Positions 43,917 through 55,866 of a stretch of 64,000 bases of DNA are shown here, one piece after another. Made by a program: the position numbers and the translations under genes. The notes under the pieces were generated by a model. That model worked only from the letters and a program-made list of their open reading frames with translations. It was not told the DNA's origin and ran no database searches. Source of the DNA: Marsupella aquatica (taxonomy: Eukaryota; Marchantiophyta); NCBI GenBank assembly GCA_973895155.1, contig OZ316892.1, forward strand, positions 29,698,001 to 29,762,000, in the 5' to 3' direction. The first letter of the stretch is position 1, and the number at the start of each line of letters is the position of its first letter.

Positions 43917-44757
43917 ACGCCGATTTTCTCGATAGCAGCACCAATAGCTTCCTTGGTAGCCTTCCTCAGGTTCTCAGCTGCGATCACAAATTGAACTGCT
44001 CCGCTCCCCTGAGTCCGGTGGCATTCAGTTGCCAGTGCTCAACATTGGCAGGAGCCACTTTTCAGGTGAGGTTTCCGGCTCGCTTTTACCATCTCTTTGT
44101 CTGGAGGATGATGTGGCAGCTTGGTCAATCTGACTTCGCACGTGTTGGAGGAGAACACTTTTGAAAGAAGCGTTTCTTCGCACTCTATCGGTGTACTGAG
44201 CTGGTGGAGTTGAAGCGTTCGTACAAGAAGTTTCAGTGCCCTTCCCCTCTGATGGCCTTTAAAAGCTTCAAAAATTCGAAACTTTAATTGGAGGCAATGA
44301 GCGACGCCATCAGTGCTGATTTACAAATACCGAATGATGGAGGAAGTTTCAGGCAGCTCAAATCTTTCAGTCTCGGCTACAACTCTTAAAAGGGAAAGAC
44401 TCCTGATAATCTTGGTAACCTGTCTAATCTGAAGAGTCTGGATCTCCAGTACAACAATTTCGGGTACCTTTCCGAAAACTCTGGCCAAGTTGTCGCAGCT
44501 GAAGATTTCGAGCCTCCGATCGAACAATTTTAACGGGAGCATTCGGGGAGAGTTCTCCCAGCTGATCGAATAAGTTGGAGACCTTTCGTCTGAATCACAA
44601 TAAGCTTAGGGGATCTCTCTCGCCGTGTCTCAGCAACTGCACCAACCTAATATATCTCTGGTACCGTACCTCCTGAGTTGGGGAATCTAACGAACCTTGT
44701 TGGGTTCTCTCTGTATGGCAATTATTTCAGTCAAAGTACTCCCCCAGAACTTATTAC
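43917..44757 (+). pseudogene. LRR gene fragment, internally deleted
   Basis: A degenerate copy of the LRR gene middle (cttccttggtagccttcctcag, through ggcaattatttcagtcaaag). The leader and N-terminal part, present in the 54.1 kb copy, are deleted at a gccgattttct/cgatagcagc junction. Frameshifts are numerous. The right end stops at the same point as the 54.1 kb copy (cccccagaactt). Confidence 0.8.
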
Positions 44758-45183
44758 CTTTTCCTATTCCATAGGCGGTCGTTTCTTCTGTTGGAACGAA
44801 TGGCGTCATTTCGTCGGAATTTCTCACGCGTTTGCATCGCCTCGATTTTTCATACATTGAGACTAAAATTTGTCAGTGACATCTAGACCAGTTACTTACT
44901 CTAGACTCAATGTCCTCCGAGACCCAAAGACAAGAGCAGCATGTGATGGGAACCCATCTTTCGACGGACGTTCATAATTATGTAGAGCGCGAGCATGGAC
45001 CAATCTTCAAAGTGAGAAATTTGTGCCAAGGAAGGAGAACGGAAATTAAATTAATACATGGAGTTGCTGGGTCAGTCCCCGGTCAGTTCGTAGACGAGAA
45101 AAGAAACCGTCAGGAATCATTCACTTGTATAAAGTCAGGTGGCAATAAGGAGCAGTATGTAAGACAGCCACATATACAACTCA

Positions 45184-45224
<41 letters not shown>

Positions 45225-45350
45225 AGCTCTGGCCCACTGTTGAGACTCTTGCAATGAGCTAGAGAGCATAGATTATCGTTGGCACGGGGTTAGATTCACT
45301 ACAGTAGTTTACAACCTGTCAATGGAATATCAAACTATTGAGGGAAGACT
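44758..45350. other. Spacer copy with TA microsatellite
   Basis: Shared with 55867-56400 and partly with 24780-25310. A (TA)n tract at 45187-45222 is present only in this copy. The short ORF from 44910 runs through the TA tract and is not credible as a gene. Confidence 0.55.
45187..45222. repeat. (TA)n microsatellite
   Basis: Eighteen uninterrupted TA dinucleotides, absent from the sister spacer near 56250. Confidence 0.95.
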
Positions 45351-47519
45351 CTGAACGCAACTGAAATTCACTGGTGCCGGTGCCTGGAAGGAGATGCAGT
45401 TCCCTCGAAGATTCATGAGAAAATATGGACACTGAAAGATGCGGTTCTTTATTGACGGCCGGCCTGCGGTCCTGGATATATATGGAGGTCCTCCCCAATT
45501 GGTTTAAACGAACTCAACACCTGCCTCACAGTCTATGCAGGACACAGTGCACTACTGTAGCTAGCCCCAGTGACCTCCTCTGACTTATGGTCATATTTCC
45601 GAAGCGTCCGGGCAGCACTCTGATGGAAAGTTCTGCGTTCCCGTGAATTCTACGCGTCCAGACGTTATCATGATCATCACTTTTGCGGCAGATGTTTTTA
45701 TGGGACTGAATTTTCTCATACGCAGGAGTCAAAAGGAGATGTGTCTTCGACGGAGTTAAAGTAGGCGCCTGGCTATGACAAGAGTGATCGAGATTCTGCA
45801 CTCGCTAGAGTGCTTCGATTTTCCCAATTTTCTCAATTGAGCACCCGTTCGATCAGCTGGATAGAGGTTCAAGGGATTTCTTCAATCGCATCAGGGTTCC
45901 TTTTGCTCACATACTACCAATTCAAGATCGCGAGCGGGGGTCTGTAGATCCACCACATCGGAGCGCCTAGTTCGTCAGGCCACACTCTGGAAAGGTGAGA
46001 GCTTGATCTCTCTCTCTCTGCCCTCTGAGCTCTCTTGCTACGTAAACCTTTACATCATTCTGTCAGACTGAACGTGGATCTAGCGCAGCCTGTCCAACAA
46101 TCCAGATATGTTAAAGATTTCAGTCCTTCCGGGCCCCCCGGTATGTTGTGAGATTTTCAGAGCTTGCAGCGGCTGGTTCCTTGCCTTTCCTTTAGTTGTC
46201 ACTCTCTCTCGGGATCTGTTCTCGCTTCTATCAGGCTGCGCGCCCTCCGCTCAGGTGTTTCAGTGGCGGTGGGTGCTGTGCTTAGCGTTTCCATTTTCAG
46301 CAGCGGTCGGGTTCTGCTTCGACCCAGCGACTAAGTTTCCAGTCCATCGATCTCCATGCTCGCAGTGGCCACTGATCGAGTACAGTACTGGGTCCCGTCG
46401 TCCGAGAAGGTTGCAAATTTCAAGATTGAAGGTGTGAAGTAAGTGAGACCCTCATCATTCAGTCATGCTTAATCATGCTAGTCCAGTGACTTGCCGTGTG
46501 AATGACATGCTTAATTGTGCGCCTCTGCCCAAGCTAACCTTACTCTCAAGAACCTTCCGTTATACTCCCATGCCAAATTTTGAATTGCACCGAAGGAGTC
46601 AAGGTGAACACTGGTGGGACTGGGATGGATGGGATGGGACGGGCTGGTATCGAGCATGAGAAAATTGATTTCAATTGTGGAGGGCTTTCTTTGTTGCCTG
46701 TGTGGGTTGGGTTTGATCGGAGTACTCAGAGCTGCGACCAGTTTGGTGTGTGCGGGCCTTAAACTCTCGTCCTAAACGACACTAAAAGCCCCCACAAAAG
46801 CTCGAGCCCCTCTAAAAATTAAAGTCGCTTCCCATAGTGGTGCATGATCCAGCTAAATCACACGAATCAGCTCAACTAGATTTAAGTTTGTGAACTTGTC
46901 ATTTTACCTCAACTGCTGGCCTTAGCCCCTGGGCCGTATCCACTCAACACCGCCGCTTCATGACCTCTCCATACCTCTCCATTAGTGTTCTAGTGGACAG
47001 CTCTGTCTCAGCTAAGTTCCTGAGTTCTGTGTGCAGAGACGATGTAAATTTGGCCCAGAGTTTCTCGTGATTGACGTGTGCTTGGCTACAGCTGCCGTCG
47101 TTGAATGGGTACGTTCCTTCAAAATCCAGCAGCAGCCAAGCTGTGATTTTCGGTCTAGAGGACGACTTTTTCGATGGCTGTGCGAATACCAAAATCTCCA
47201 TATTAGCGGATTGACAGTGTCAATACAGTCTGGGGTATCAATTTTTCACCGCAATCTAGCTTCCCAGCATCAAATTGTCGATTGTCTTGCTTGCTTGTAT
47301 TTGCCGATTAAGGGCATCTGCTAGGCTGTGGTGGTTCAGCGAAGGCAGATCCGAACATTAACATTTTAGATGGTCCTCTCAGGATTGAAACACAAATGTA
47401 TCTTGAATGTCACTCAATCTGCTGGGACCTTTGATAGCACTGTGTGATTATGGGTTTGAGAGGTTCTAAAGTCCGGAATTCGCAAGGCAGGAATTTGGAG
47501 GAGAAAACTACTACTAGAG
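45351..47519 (+). promoter_or_regulatory. Upstream region of kinase-U-box copy B
   Basis: Nearly collinear with 56380-58590, with small indels. Polypyrimidine tracts (ctctctctct at 46008) and short unsupported ORFs on both strands occur. No conserved long ORF survives between the two copies, which argues against a hidden gene. Confidence 0.55.
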
Positions 47520-50500
47520 ATGATTGGGGAAGAAACTGAATTTTTCTATTATTGGAGCCAGGATAGGGCAGACAAAACTCATAGCAATGCTATCACTATT
47601 GTTGGTAGTTGCAGTGGAATATTGGGGGCCTGTTCAAGCATGTGGAACCTGTGGAAGAAATGGAAGAAAGTTCAAGCTTTGCATAAATTTGAAGGTAAAT
47701 CTGAGATCAAGCTAGTGACATGTTCTTCACTAGTATTTTTAATTACATTTTCTAACTTTTGTTTACAATGTTGTAGTATTCAAATCATGTAAATTCCTGT
47801 CCGACGTATAATTTCTATGCTTGAAGCACTCAGTACTACTGCCCATTCACGAGCTGATAAGATGACTTGAGAACTGGATTTGATTTGATTCAACCAAGTT
47901 GAAATCTGCTTAACACAATCTACTCTGAATAGGCTTGGCAGGTCGTGATGTGCAGCCTGTGCTCTATGAGTACAATGACCTTAAACTCGCTACGAGTAAT
48001 TTTCACAATGACAATTGCATTGGGGACCGTGGGTTTTCCAAAGTTTACAAGGTGAGATTTGCCAGCTTAATTAACTCACTATTTATTTAAATAGGTCTTG
48101 CATGTATTACCACGGATATTAAGAGCATGATTTGTCCTTGAACATCATTCTCCTCTAAGGTTACGCAAGTCATTTAGTATTGTTGCTACATAGGGGTGAT
48201 TGGTGGAGCCAAGCCAAATAACTTTGTTGGAAAGTTATAAAATAAGGAGGAAACATAAATACATGAATTCCAACTAACTAAAAGATTTGGATAAAGCATG
48301 TTCACTCTAAATGCCTTCCTATTTGAACTCATAGATGTAACTTATGTTGTCATATCATACTCTAATGCATTCTTTAAATGATTTTATAAAATAATGGAAG
48401 GGCCTACAAAATTCCAAACGTTGAATGGGGGAGAAATGAGGGCCAGCAGTCTCAGACTGAGGGGTAAGGAGGCCCCGGCCAGGGGAGAGTCATAAATATT
48501 TTAAAGTAAACCTAACGAAAACGAAAGGCATCACTATTGTGTAGCACATTGGTGCTGGTCTTCCTTTGAGACTGAGAGGTTCAGGACTAAAGACTTGCCC
48601 TGCAATTACATTTTGATTAAGATGGAGGGCTAGGTAAAGGACATATTATTCACATCAAATCAAACACAATTTGATTTAATGAACAAGTATAGTTACATAA
48701 TATATCTCAAATTAATATTTTCTGGCAACTAATGATAATGAATCATGATTCTTTTGAGCAAGAAAGGGTGAGCAGAATATTTTGACAGTATCACTGGAAG
48801 GAGGAATATATCCAAACCAATGTACAAATACACTTAGAGATGACCTCACCCCCAAGCAAGGGGGGAATTGGAAGGTAATAGTTGTGCTACTGCTTCACGA
48901 TGACAATATGGATGTTAAAGTCACTTCCAATGTGTAAGCAAATAAAATTATATCAGGTTAATAAAGGCCTGAGGCTAGACAAGTCTACAAGAGGCTAATG
49001 TACAGGTGACAATCGTGTCTCAAGTTTGTGATTGATTATATAGCATTATTGCATATCAATTATTTACTTCAATGCTACTGGGAGTAACAAATAAACGTGG
49101 GTAAATGAAGCAAATCTGAGTTTAGTGTGCCATGTGACTCTCTTACATGTGTTTAGGGAGTGTTTAAAGACGGGACAGTGCTAGCAGTGGAGAAGCCAAC
49201 AGATTCTTCAGAATCACAAGGCTTGGGTGATTTTTTGAATGAGGTGATGCTAATCACCGGCATCAGGCATAGAAACTTGGTTCAACTGAAAGGATGTTGT
49301 ATTAAAGCGAAGCAGCACATACTTGTTTATGAATATGTGGAAAATGGAAACCTGGGAGAAGTACTATGGGACCAGCCATGTCGTAAGTTTCATACTCCTT
49401 TCCAGTGAATTGTAGTTCCATTCTTACTGGGCTTCCAAATGTTGCATATTTTGGTCTTCCAATTGTTACATATTTTGTAGTGTTTGCCCCAATTCATGGC
49501 TGATGGACTATGAGATAATATTTTATAACTCGTTTTCACTCGATTTCTGTTCTGTTGTAAGTTTGCCCAACTCTGAGCGCGATAGACATGGTATGAAGCA
49601 GATGGATTGTTCAGTGTTATATATGTTAGTATAAGTTAAAATGATTACATTTTGAGATGCATGAATTATGTGAGTCATGATTATGTTTGGTCCCCGGAGA
49701 ATGAGCCACGTCCGGATGGCAAACAGAATATTCTCTAATTGGCAAACAGAATATTCTCTAATTTCAACATCTTTCTCCCTAATTTTCTCCACGGGTGCAG
49801 CGTCAAATGGAGGATTGAACTGGGAGAATCGTTTCAACATATGTGTGGGGGTTGCTCGAGGTCTTTCCTATCTTCATGAAGGGTTAGAACCATCAATTAT
49901 CCATGGAGATATAAAGCCATGTAACATTCGTTTGGATATGGATCTTAACCCCAAAATTTGTGACTTTGGCCTAGCAAAGAGTATCCCAGATGGATCAAGT
50001 GAAGACTACACAATTGCAGGGACTCTGTAAGTTGAGTTGTTTAGGGTCTTCTTATTTCTAGATTGAGCTTAAGTTCTAGATAAAAACTCTTTTTATTCAT
50101 GCTACAACTAATAACTGATTCAAAAGCATAGCTAGTCCATGATCTACTTAAAAAGCTTCAACAGACACAATTTGTGAAACCCGTCTCATCAAGTCAAGGA
50201 AAAATGCACCAGAATCCATGTCAAACTATTGTTGATCGTGTTCATAATTGTTTGGGTGTGATTTGGATGTAGCGGATACATAGCTCCAGAATATGTGTAT
50301 ACTGGCCAGCGTTCAACGAAAGTGGATGTTTATAGCTATGGCATTGTTGTTTTCGCGGTTCTTTCTGGAAGGAAGGCCTTCACCGTGTCTTACAACTCTC
50401 CACCTTTCGAGTACCTTGCAAGCTGGGTATGGTCTTACTTTTTTAAAATTTGCAACTTATGGATTGCTAGAAGTTCAAGTTCAAGTTGATCTTATCTAGG

Positions 50501-52500
50501 AAAACTCATAGTACTATTCCAGGTAATGAAGTTGCAGTAACTCATGGACGGGTTGTGTTTAAGAACTCAGGTGCATACCTGTATTTTTTCCATTTACAGT
50601 CAAATGTGGTGACCATTATTCGGTGCATGCGGGGCACTGCTAGTAGGTTCTAGTTTTCACTCTCTCCTATTATTTCTGCTGAATTTTCAATTCTAGTTTT
50701 CAGCTTTTTTGGCAAATAGATCTGGTACCCGACCACTTGACAGCACCAGTTCTGGACTGTTTCAGATTTGCGTACTTTCGCTAATAATGAATACAGTTCA
50801 TCAAGGCCAGACTAGATTCACGGGGGTTTCCCCCAATATTACATATGTTCGTTCAGCTAGAGGTAGTCTATTGGCAATGCATGGAAAACATAAATTATGG
50901 AGACCTTAAAAGTTGTTGATTTGATGGAACGGCTGCAACATTATTCATTTGATTTGGGCAGAAATTATTGGCTATGTACCTTTACAAGGAAAATTTGGTT
51001 CAGTTTCTAACTTAGTTTACTTGATTGTGTGTGTAGGTTGAAAAGAAGCAAAACGAGGGGTTATTCCTGGAGATCTTGCAACCCGAGTTGAGAGAGAACT
51101 GTGTACGAGCTGAAGTAGTGAGAGCCATCAATGTTGGTCTGTTATGTATACAAGAAGATCCAACAAGGCGCCCATTAATGTCTCAAGTAGTAAACATGCT
51201 CTTGGGAAGTATAGATATACCAACAAGCCGCCCATCAACCTCTCAAGTCGTAAACACGGTGGGAAGTACGGATACAGTACAAGAGCATGAAAATGACCAA
51301 CCTGATTTGGAAGACCCATCGACTGAAGGTAAGATTAAATATCGATGTGAACCCTCTCAATTCTCATGATGGAAGAAGGCTTTTTTGTCGTCAAGAAAAT
51401 TAATGTGAGTGATCACTCGGGTCATTTCTCATCGCATCTGTGATGTAAGAAGCGTCCTCATATCTAAGCTCTCACTGAGAAAGAGAACTCAACAGTGACA
51501 GAGGCTGGAGTGAAGGTAGTGTGACTACTTGTGTTTGATTTTGAAATACATATCATACATATCATGCAATACCTTGTGCAAAACAAATTAGAAACATTAT
51601 GCTCAGGTCTGGGGACAGCTAGTTGTGGGTGCGTGGGGATGCTGTGAGTAGTGAAGAATACCGAATGTCGACTTGAATGGATGTGCCACACAAAATTCAA
51701 GTACGCGATGTGTTTCCGGTCAGCAAAACGGAATGCGCAGAGTCTGTATTTCCGCATTATCTTTGTTTTGAGCTTCTGTGGAATTGAAACGACTCGATTC
51801 ATTTGAGTCTTCAAGTACTTTTTTACAATTGTTCAGGACGGCTGAAAGTTATTAGTAAGTACAAAGCTTAGACAGGTTGACGTACTGTGGGAAGGGTGGA
51901 AATCTGGAATGACCGATATTCGTTCCCAGCCTTTTTCTTGTGGAAATATTGATTGTGCATTTGCGCATGGTTGCAGATGACTTGGACGATTTATATAGTG
52001 ACCCGATCACTGAGGAGACTATGTGCGACCCTGTAAGCTGCTCTGATGGCCGGACTTATTGTCGATGAACTCTGATCGACAATGGAATGACCAGGTCACC
52101 ATATGACAGGACCAAACTGACTATCTATTGTGATGACATCACTGCAAGGTCAAGATTATTTAGAGCCATTCCAGAACAAGAATCAAAGTTTCGGCAGCGT
52201 CGAAACAAACATCGAGAGGAGGCCCTGCAGCACGCACGCACTGATCCAGTCGAGTTGGAGTGCGCCATAGAGAAGCTGAACGACGTTCTCTTGTGGGACC
52301 GTGGAGATACTGAATGTCGGAATGAGCTTGCTCGTGTTCTAAGTCTTGTTTGTGAAACATTTCCTGAACCATCGCTTTTGGATACAATTCCTGAGGTGAT
52401 GCACGAAGATGTGATACGAGCTAGACTTGATAGCGAAGGAGCTCTCGTTCTTAAATTCTTGGTGGTATTTTATATTGCAATCTGGACGTTCATAATCTAG
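47520..52500 (+). pseudogene. Membrane kinase-U-box fusion, copy B, U-box stopped by TGA
   Basis: Exons: 47520-47694, 47942-48051, 49157-49382, 49801-50026, 50273-50426, 51037-51328, 51977-52500. An ATG is present at 47520. The glycine loop is altered (IGDRGFSKVYK). Other kinase motifs are kept: HGDIKP then [29 protein letters not shown]. All phases agree up to the U-box exon, where TGG has become TGA (52066-52068) after GRTYCR, so the product would end inside the U-box and lose the rest of it and the C-terminal membrane segment. The frame after the stop is otherwise intact to TAG at 52498. The tail of the kinase exon carries a duplicated [11 protein letters not shown] segment also seen in copy C. 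Confidence 0.7.
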
Positions 52501-54096
52501 TAGATTCCAGGCACAGAGTAAATTAATGCAGATCTTTGACCAAGTTATCGTAAACAGTGGGGAAGACTCTGGTTAATGATGACATTTGAGTAACGCTAAG
52601 AGTCTCTAGAAGTCCCGCTTCTATGGAGTATCAAGACCCTGCATGAAGGGGAAGCGTCAAAATGGTGGGTATATCAAAATGCATTTCCTGACTCTAAGAT
52701 TAAAGTCAACACTTGCATGAACATCCGGTTGCCGTCTCTCTCGTTGGATTTCCAGTATTTATCTTAGTTTTTGCAATCCTGAGTATTGATGGCTCTGTCG
52801 TTATTTTGATCGTCCTGAGTAGGAAGGCAGAAGCACCAGCAGCAGCTCCGATTTGACCGAAGGCAAGTCACTCACTTCCGTCCAGCACTCCAAGGATATA
52901 ACTCATTGTACGTGGATAAATTGGGTATATATATCGATGACGAGATATGGCCGGTTCCAGACCCAGTGAAGTTCAGACTGAGGAGTCAATATTGTACAAA
53001 AATATTTCCCGGTGACTGTGCGCTGAGAATCGTTGAAGTAGGCAGGCACTGTGATAACAGCCTTGGCCACCTTGTCGTTCAAAAATTTCGAAGCATCGTC
53101 GACGAGCTTCCTCAGCACCAGCAGCAGGTCCGTTATGACCGAAGGCGAGACACTCAATTCCGTTCAGCAGTCCCAAGCATTGAACTCCCGATTGAACTCC
53201 AAGACATGTATAATCCAGAAATAAGTCATTGTACGTGGACAAATTGGGTATATATCGATCACGAGATATGGCCGGTTCCAGACCCAGTGAAGTTCAGACC
53301 GAGGAGTCAAATACTGTACAAAATTATTTGCCTGCGACTTTCCGTCATCTGACTGTTCTGATCGGTCCTTCAAAATGAAGGTGGCGTTGTTATCTGTAGA
53401 CCTCGGCAGAATCTCAGACAGAATGCTTTTCCGTGAATTGCAGAGTCTTTGTTTCTTTCGTTAGATATATAGTTCACTTTCAAAATATATATTTAACGTT
53501 CAGTGTAGGAAGATTTCCTTCTGCTGGAAACCTTCGAGCGACTCAACAAGCCAGAATCTTCAAACTCCAGTAGAAGGACGGTGCTATCAATCAAAAAGCG
53601 CAATACAGTAGTTTTATGGATTCCAGTGGATCCCCTTAATTTCTTAAAGTGCTGTCCTCTGCAATTTCTCGTCTGCTTATCTTCTTGATCAGGTTCAATC
53701 AGTCCGATTCACACCTTAACAGTTGCGGGAACGAAGGGGAACTTTTTGAGATAGGGCCTGAGTTGCAATTCCAGTCAGAGGGAACAGGTTATGTGCCACT
53801 GAAGTTATACTCCTCGAACTCCATTAGAGCTGTTGTGCAGAATTGTACATTCGAATACCTTATGTTTTCAGATTGGACTAAGTTACAGCGATGAATAATC
53901 TTCGTGTGATCCCCAGAAAAGGGGTCATGGGCCAGTTATGTAATCGATGGGCCAATTATGTAATCGATGGGCATATGTGCTAAATCATTTGTAATATGAA
54001 GCAAATCTACAGTAGAATCTGCAGACGACTGCTCGAGTAAGTTGCTTACTGACTCGTAAACCTTCTCGTAGGGTTCTTGTTCAAATGTACTGTCTG
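52501..54096. other. Spacer downstream of U-box copy B
   Basis: Collinear with 33852-34847, but here a piece of about 120-200 bp is present twice (ccggttccagacccagtgaagttcag at 52949 and 53273), with an HSP70 fragment between the copies. No gene. Confidence 0.6.
53018..53118 (-). pseudogene. Fragment of a plastid/bacterial-type HSP70 gene
   Basis: Translating the minus strand gives [17 protein letters not shown] then [16 protein letters not shown], a signature segment of the ATPase domain of DnaK/chloroplast HSP70. Only about 34 codons are present, without start or flanking HSP70 exons. The corresponding spacers after copies A and C lack it, so it was inserted into copy B after duplication. 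Confidence 0.85.
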
Positions 54097-55866
54097 CCGA
54101 TTTTCTGACGAGAAGAGAAGGTGATCTCTAGTCAGGGCACAGAGACAAAAGTTGATATCTAGGTAGGAGGACAGTTTGTAGCAAAAGTTGGAATAGGGTT
54201 GCCACTCAGTCGGAGGATCTGGGTTCACTTGCGGTCCTCTTCAGGCTGTCTTTCCTGGGTAGCTAGAAAGTAAAGTTTCGGGATCGATCACACGATGAAA
54301 TGACGTCCACGCAGCTGCAAGCATTTTGAGCCAATGACAAACACTTGAAGAGTCTTTCCTCATTCTCACGGGACCATTATCAAGAGAGAGGGGACCTGCT
54401 GGCAACAAAGGTTGAAGCGGTGGGCTAGAGTAGGGGCCAGGTATATTATTATGCCAACTCGATCAGTCCTTGTGAGGGAGTTTTCGGGATGCCAGTCGAC
54501 CTTGATGTGTTTCCCTGTTGAGGAGAAATCACTACGGGCTGAAGAGAACTCATTAGGGGCAGCATGAGTTTAATGTGCCACTTCAGCAATCGTTGAAAGT
54601 TGATACTTCGGAATCAGTGAATTCTCGACCGTGTCAAGCGGGGCTAGTCCTTTTTTCAGGCTGGGCTGGTCTTTATATTGGTTGTTTTCTACGTTTGAAG
54701 CCTATAGTCCGGTCAACATAGCAACTCTCATTCCGTCCACGGGAAGTCCCGGATCCTATCAACTCTGCATGACCGATGCTCTCTACTGACGTTCAAGAAG
54801 GTCCTGCTCAATGAGGGTGAACCTCGATTGGCTAGCTGAAGTACTAGTGCGGGTCATTGGAAAGAAGTGTCATGGAAAACAGCCGGGTCTGGAACCCGTT
54901 ATACGGAGAAGTTGGAGCTTAGTGACTTTAGGCTCAATGGGACAGGCATAGCTCCTCTTTTGCGAAACGGCCTCACTAATCTGACCACTCTCAACATATC
55001 TGGCAGCCAGCTAGACCCTTTGAGAATATGTCCATCACTAGTTCTCGATAGCAGCACCAACAGCTTCCTTGGTAGCCTTCCTCAGGTTCTCAGCTGCGAT
55101 TACACATTGAACTGCTCCGCTCCCCTGAGTCCGGTGGCGTTCAGATGCCAGTGCTCAACATTGGCAGGAGCCACTTTTCAGGTGAGGTTTCCGGCTCGCT
55201 GTTTCCATCTCTTTTGTCTGGAGGAAGATGTGGCAGCTTGGTCAATCTGACTTTGCACGTGTTGGAGGAGAACTCTTTTGAAGAAGCGTTTCTTCGCACT
55301 CTATCGGTAATTGTACTGAGCTGGTGGAGTTGAAGCTTTCGTACAAGAAGTTTTCAGTGCCCTTCCCCTCTGATGGCCTTTAAAAGCTTCAAAAATTCGA
55401 AACTTTGGAGGCAATGAGCGACGCTATCAGTGCTGATTTACAAATACCGAATGATGGAGGAAGTTTCGGGCAGCTCAAATCTTTCAGTCTCGGCTACAAC
55501 TCTTAAAAGGGAAAGACTCCTGATAATCTTGGTAACCTGTCTAATCTGAAGAGTCTGGATCTCCAGTACAACAATCTTTCCGGTACCTTTCCGAAAACTC
55601 TGGCCAAGTTGTCGAAGCTGAGATTTCGAGCCTCCGATCGAACAATTTTAACGGGAGCATTCCGGAAGAGTTCTCCCAGCTGATCGAGTTGGAGACCTTT
55701 TGTCTGAATCACAGTAAGAGTAGGGGATCTCTCTCGCCGTATCTCAGCAACTGCACCAACCTAATCTATCTCTGGTACCGTACCTCCTGAGTTGGGGAAT
55801 CTAACGAACCTTGTTGCGTTCTCTCTGTATGGCAATTATTTCAGTCAAAGTACTCCCCCAGAACTT
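54097..55866 (+). pseudogene. LRR gene copy with leader, decayed
   Basis: The fullest LRR pseudogene: leader from 54097, N-terminal region (KLELSDFRLNGTGIAPLLRN at about 54900; ILNIGRSHFSGEVSGSLFP at about 55150) and repeats until cagtcaaagtactcccccag, where homology to the intact gene ends (its base about 1785). Several frameshifts and stops. No transmembrane end. Confidence 0.82.

Noticed and set aside
44910-45257. 115-codon ORF ending in Tyr-Ile repeats
   Set aside because: The tail is the TA microsatellite, and the sister spacer near 56050 lacks the frame.
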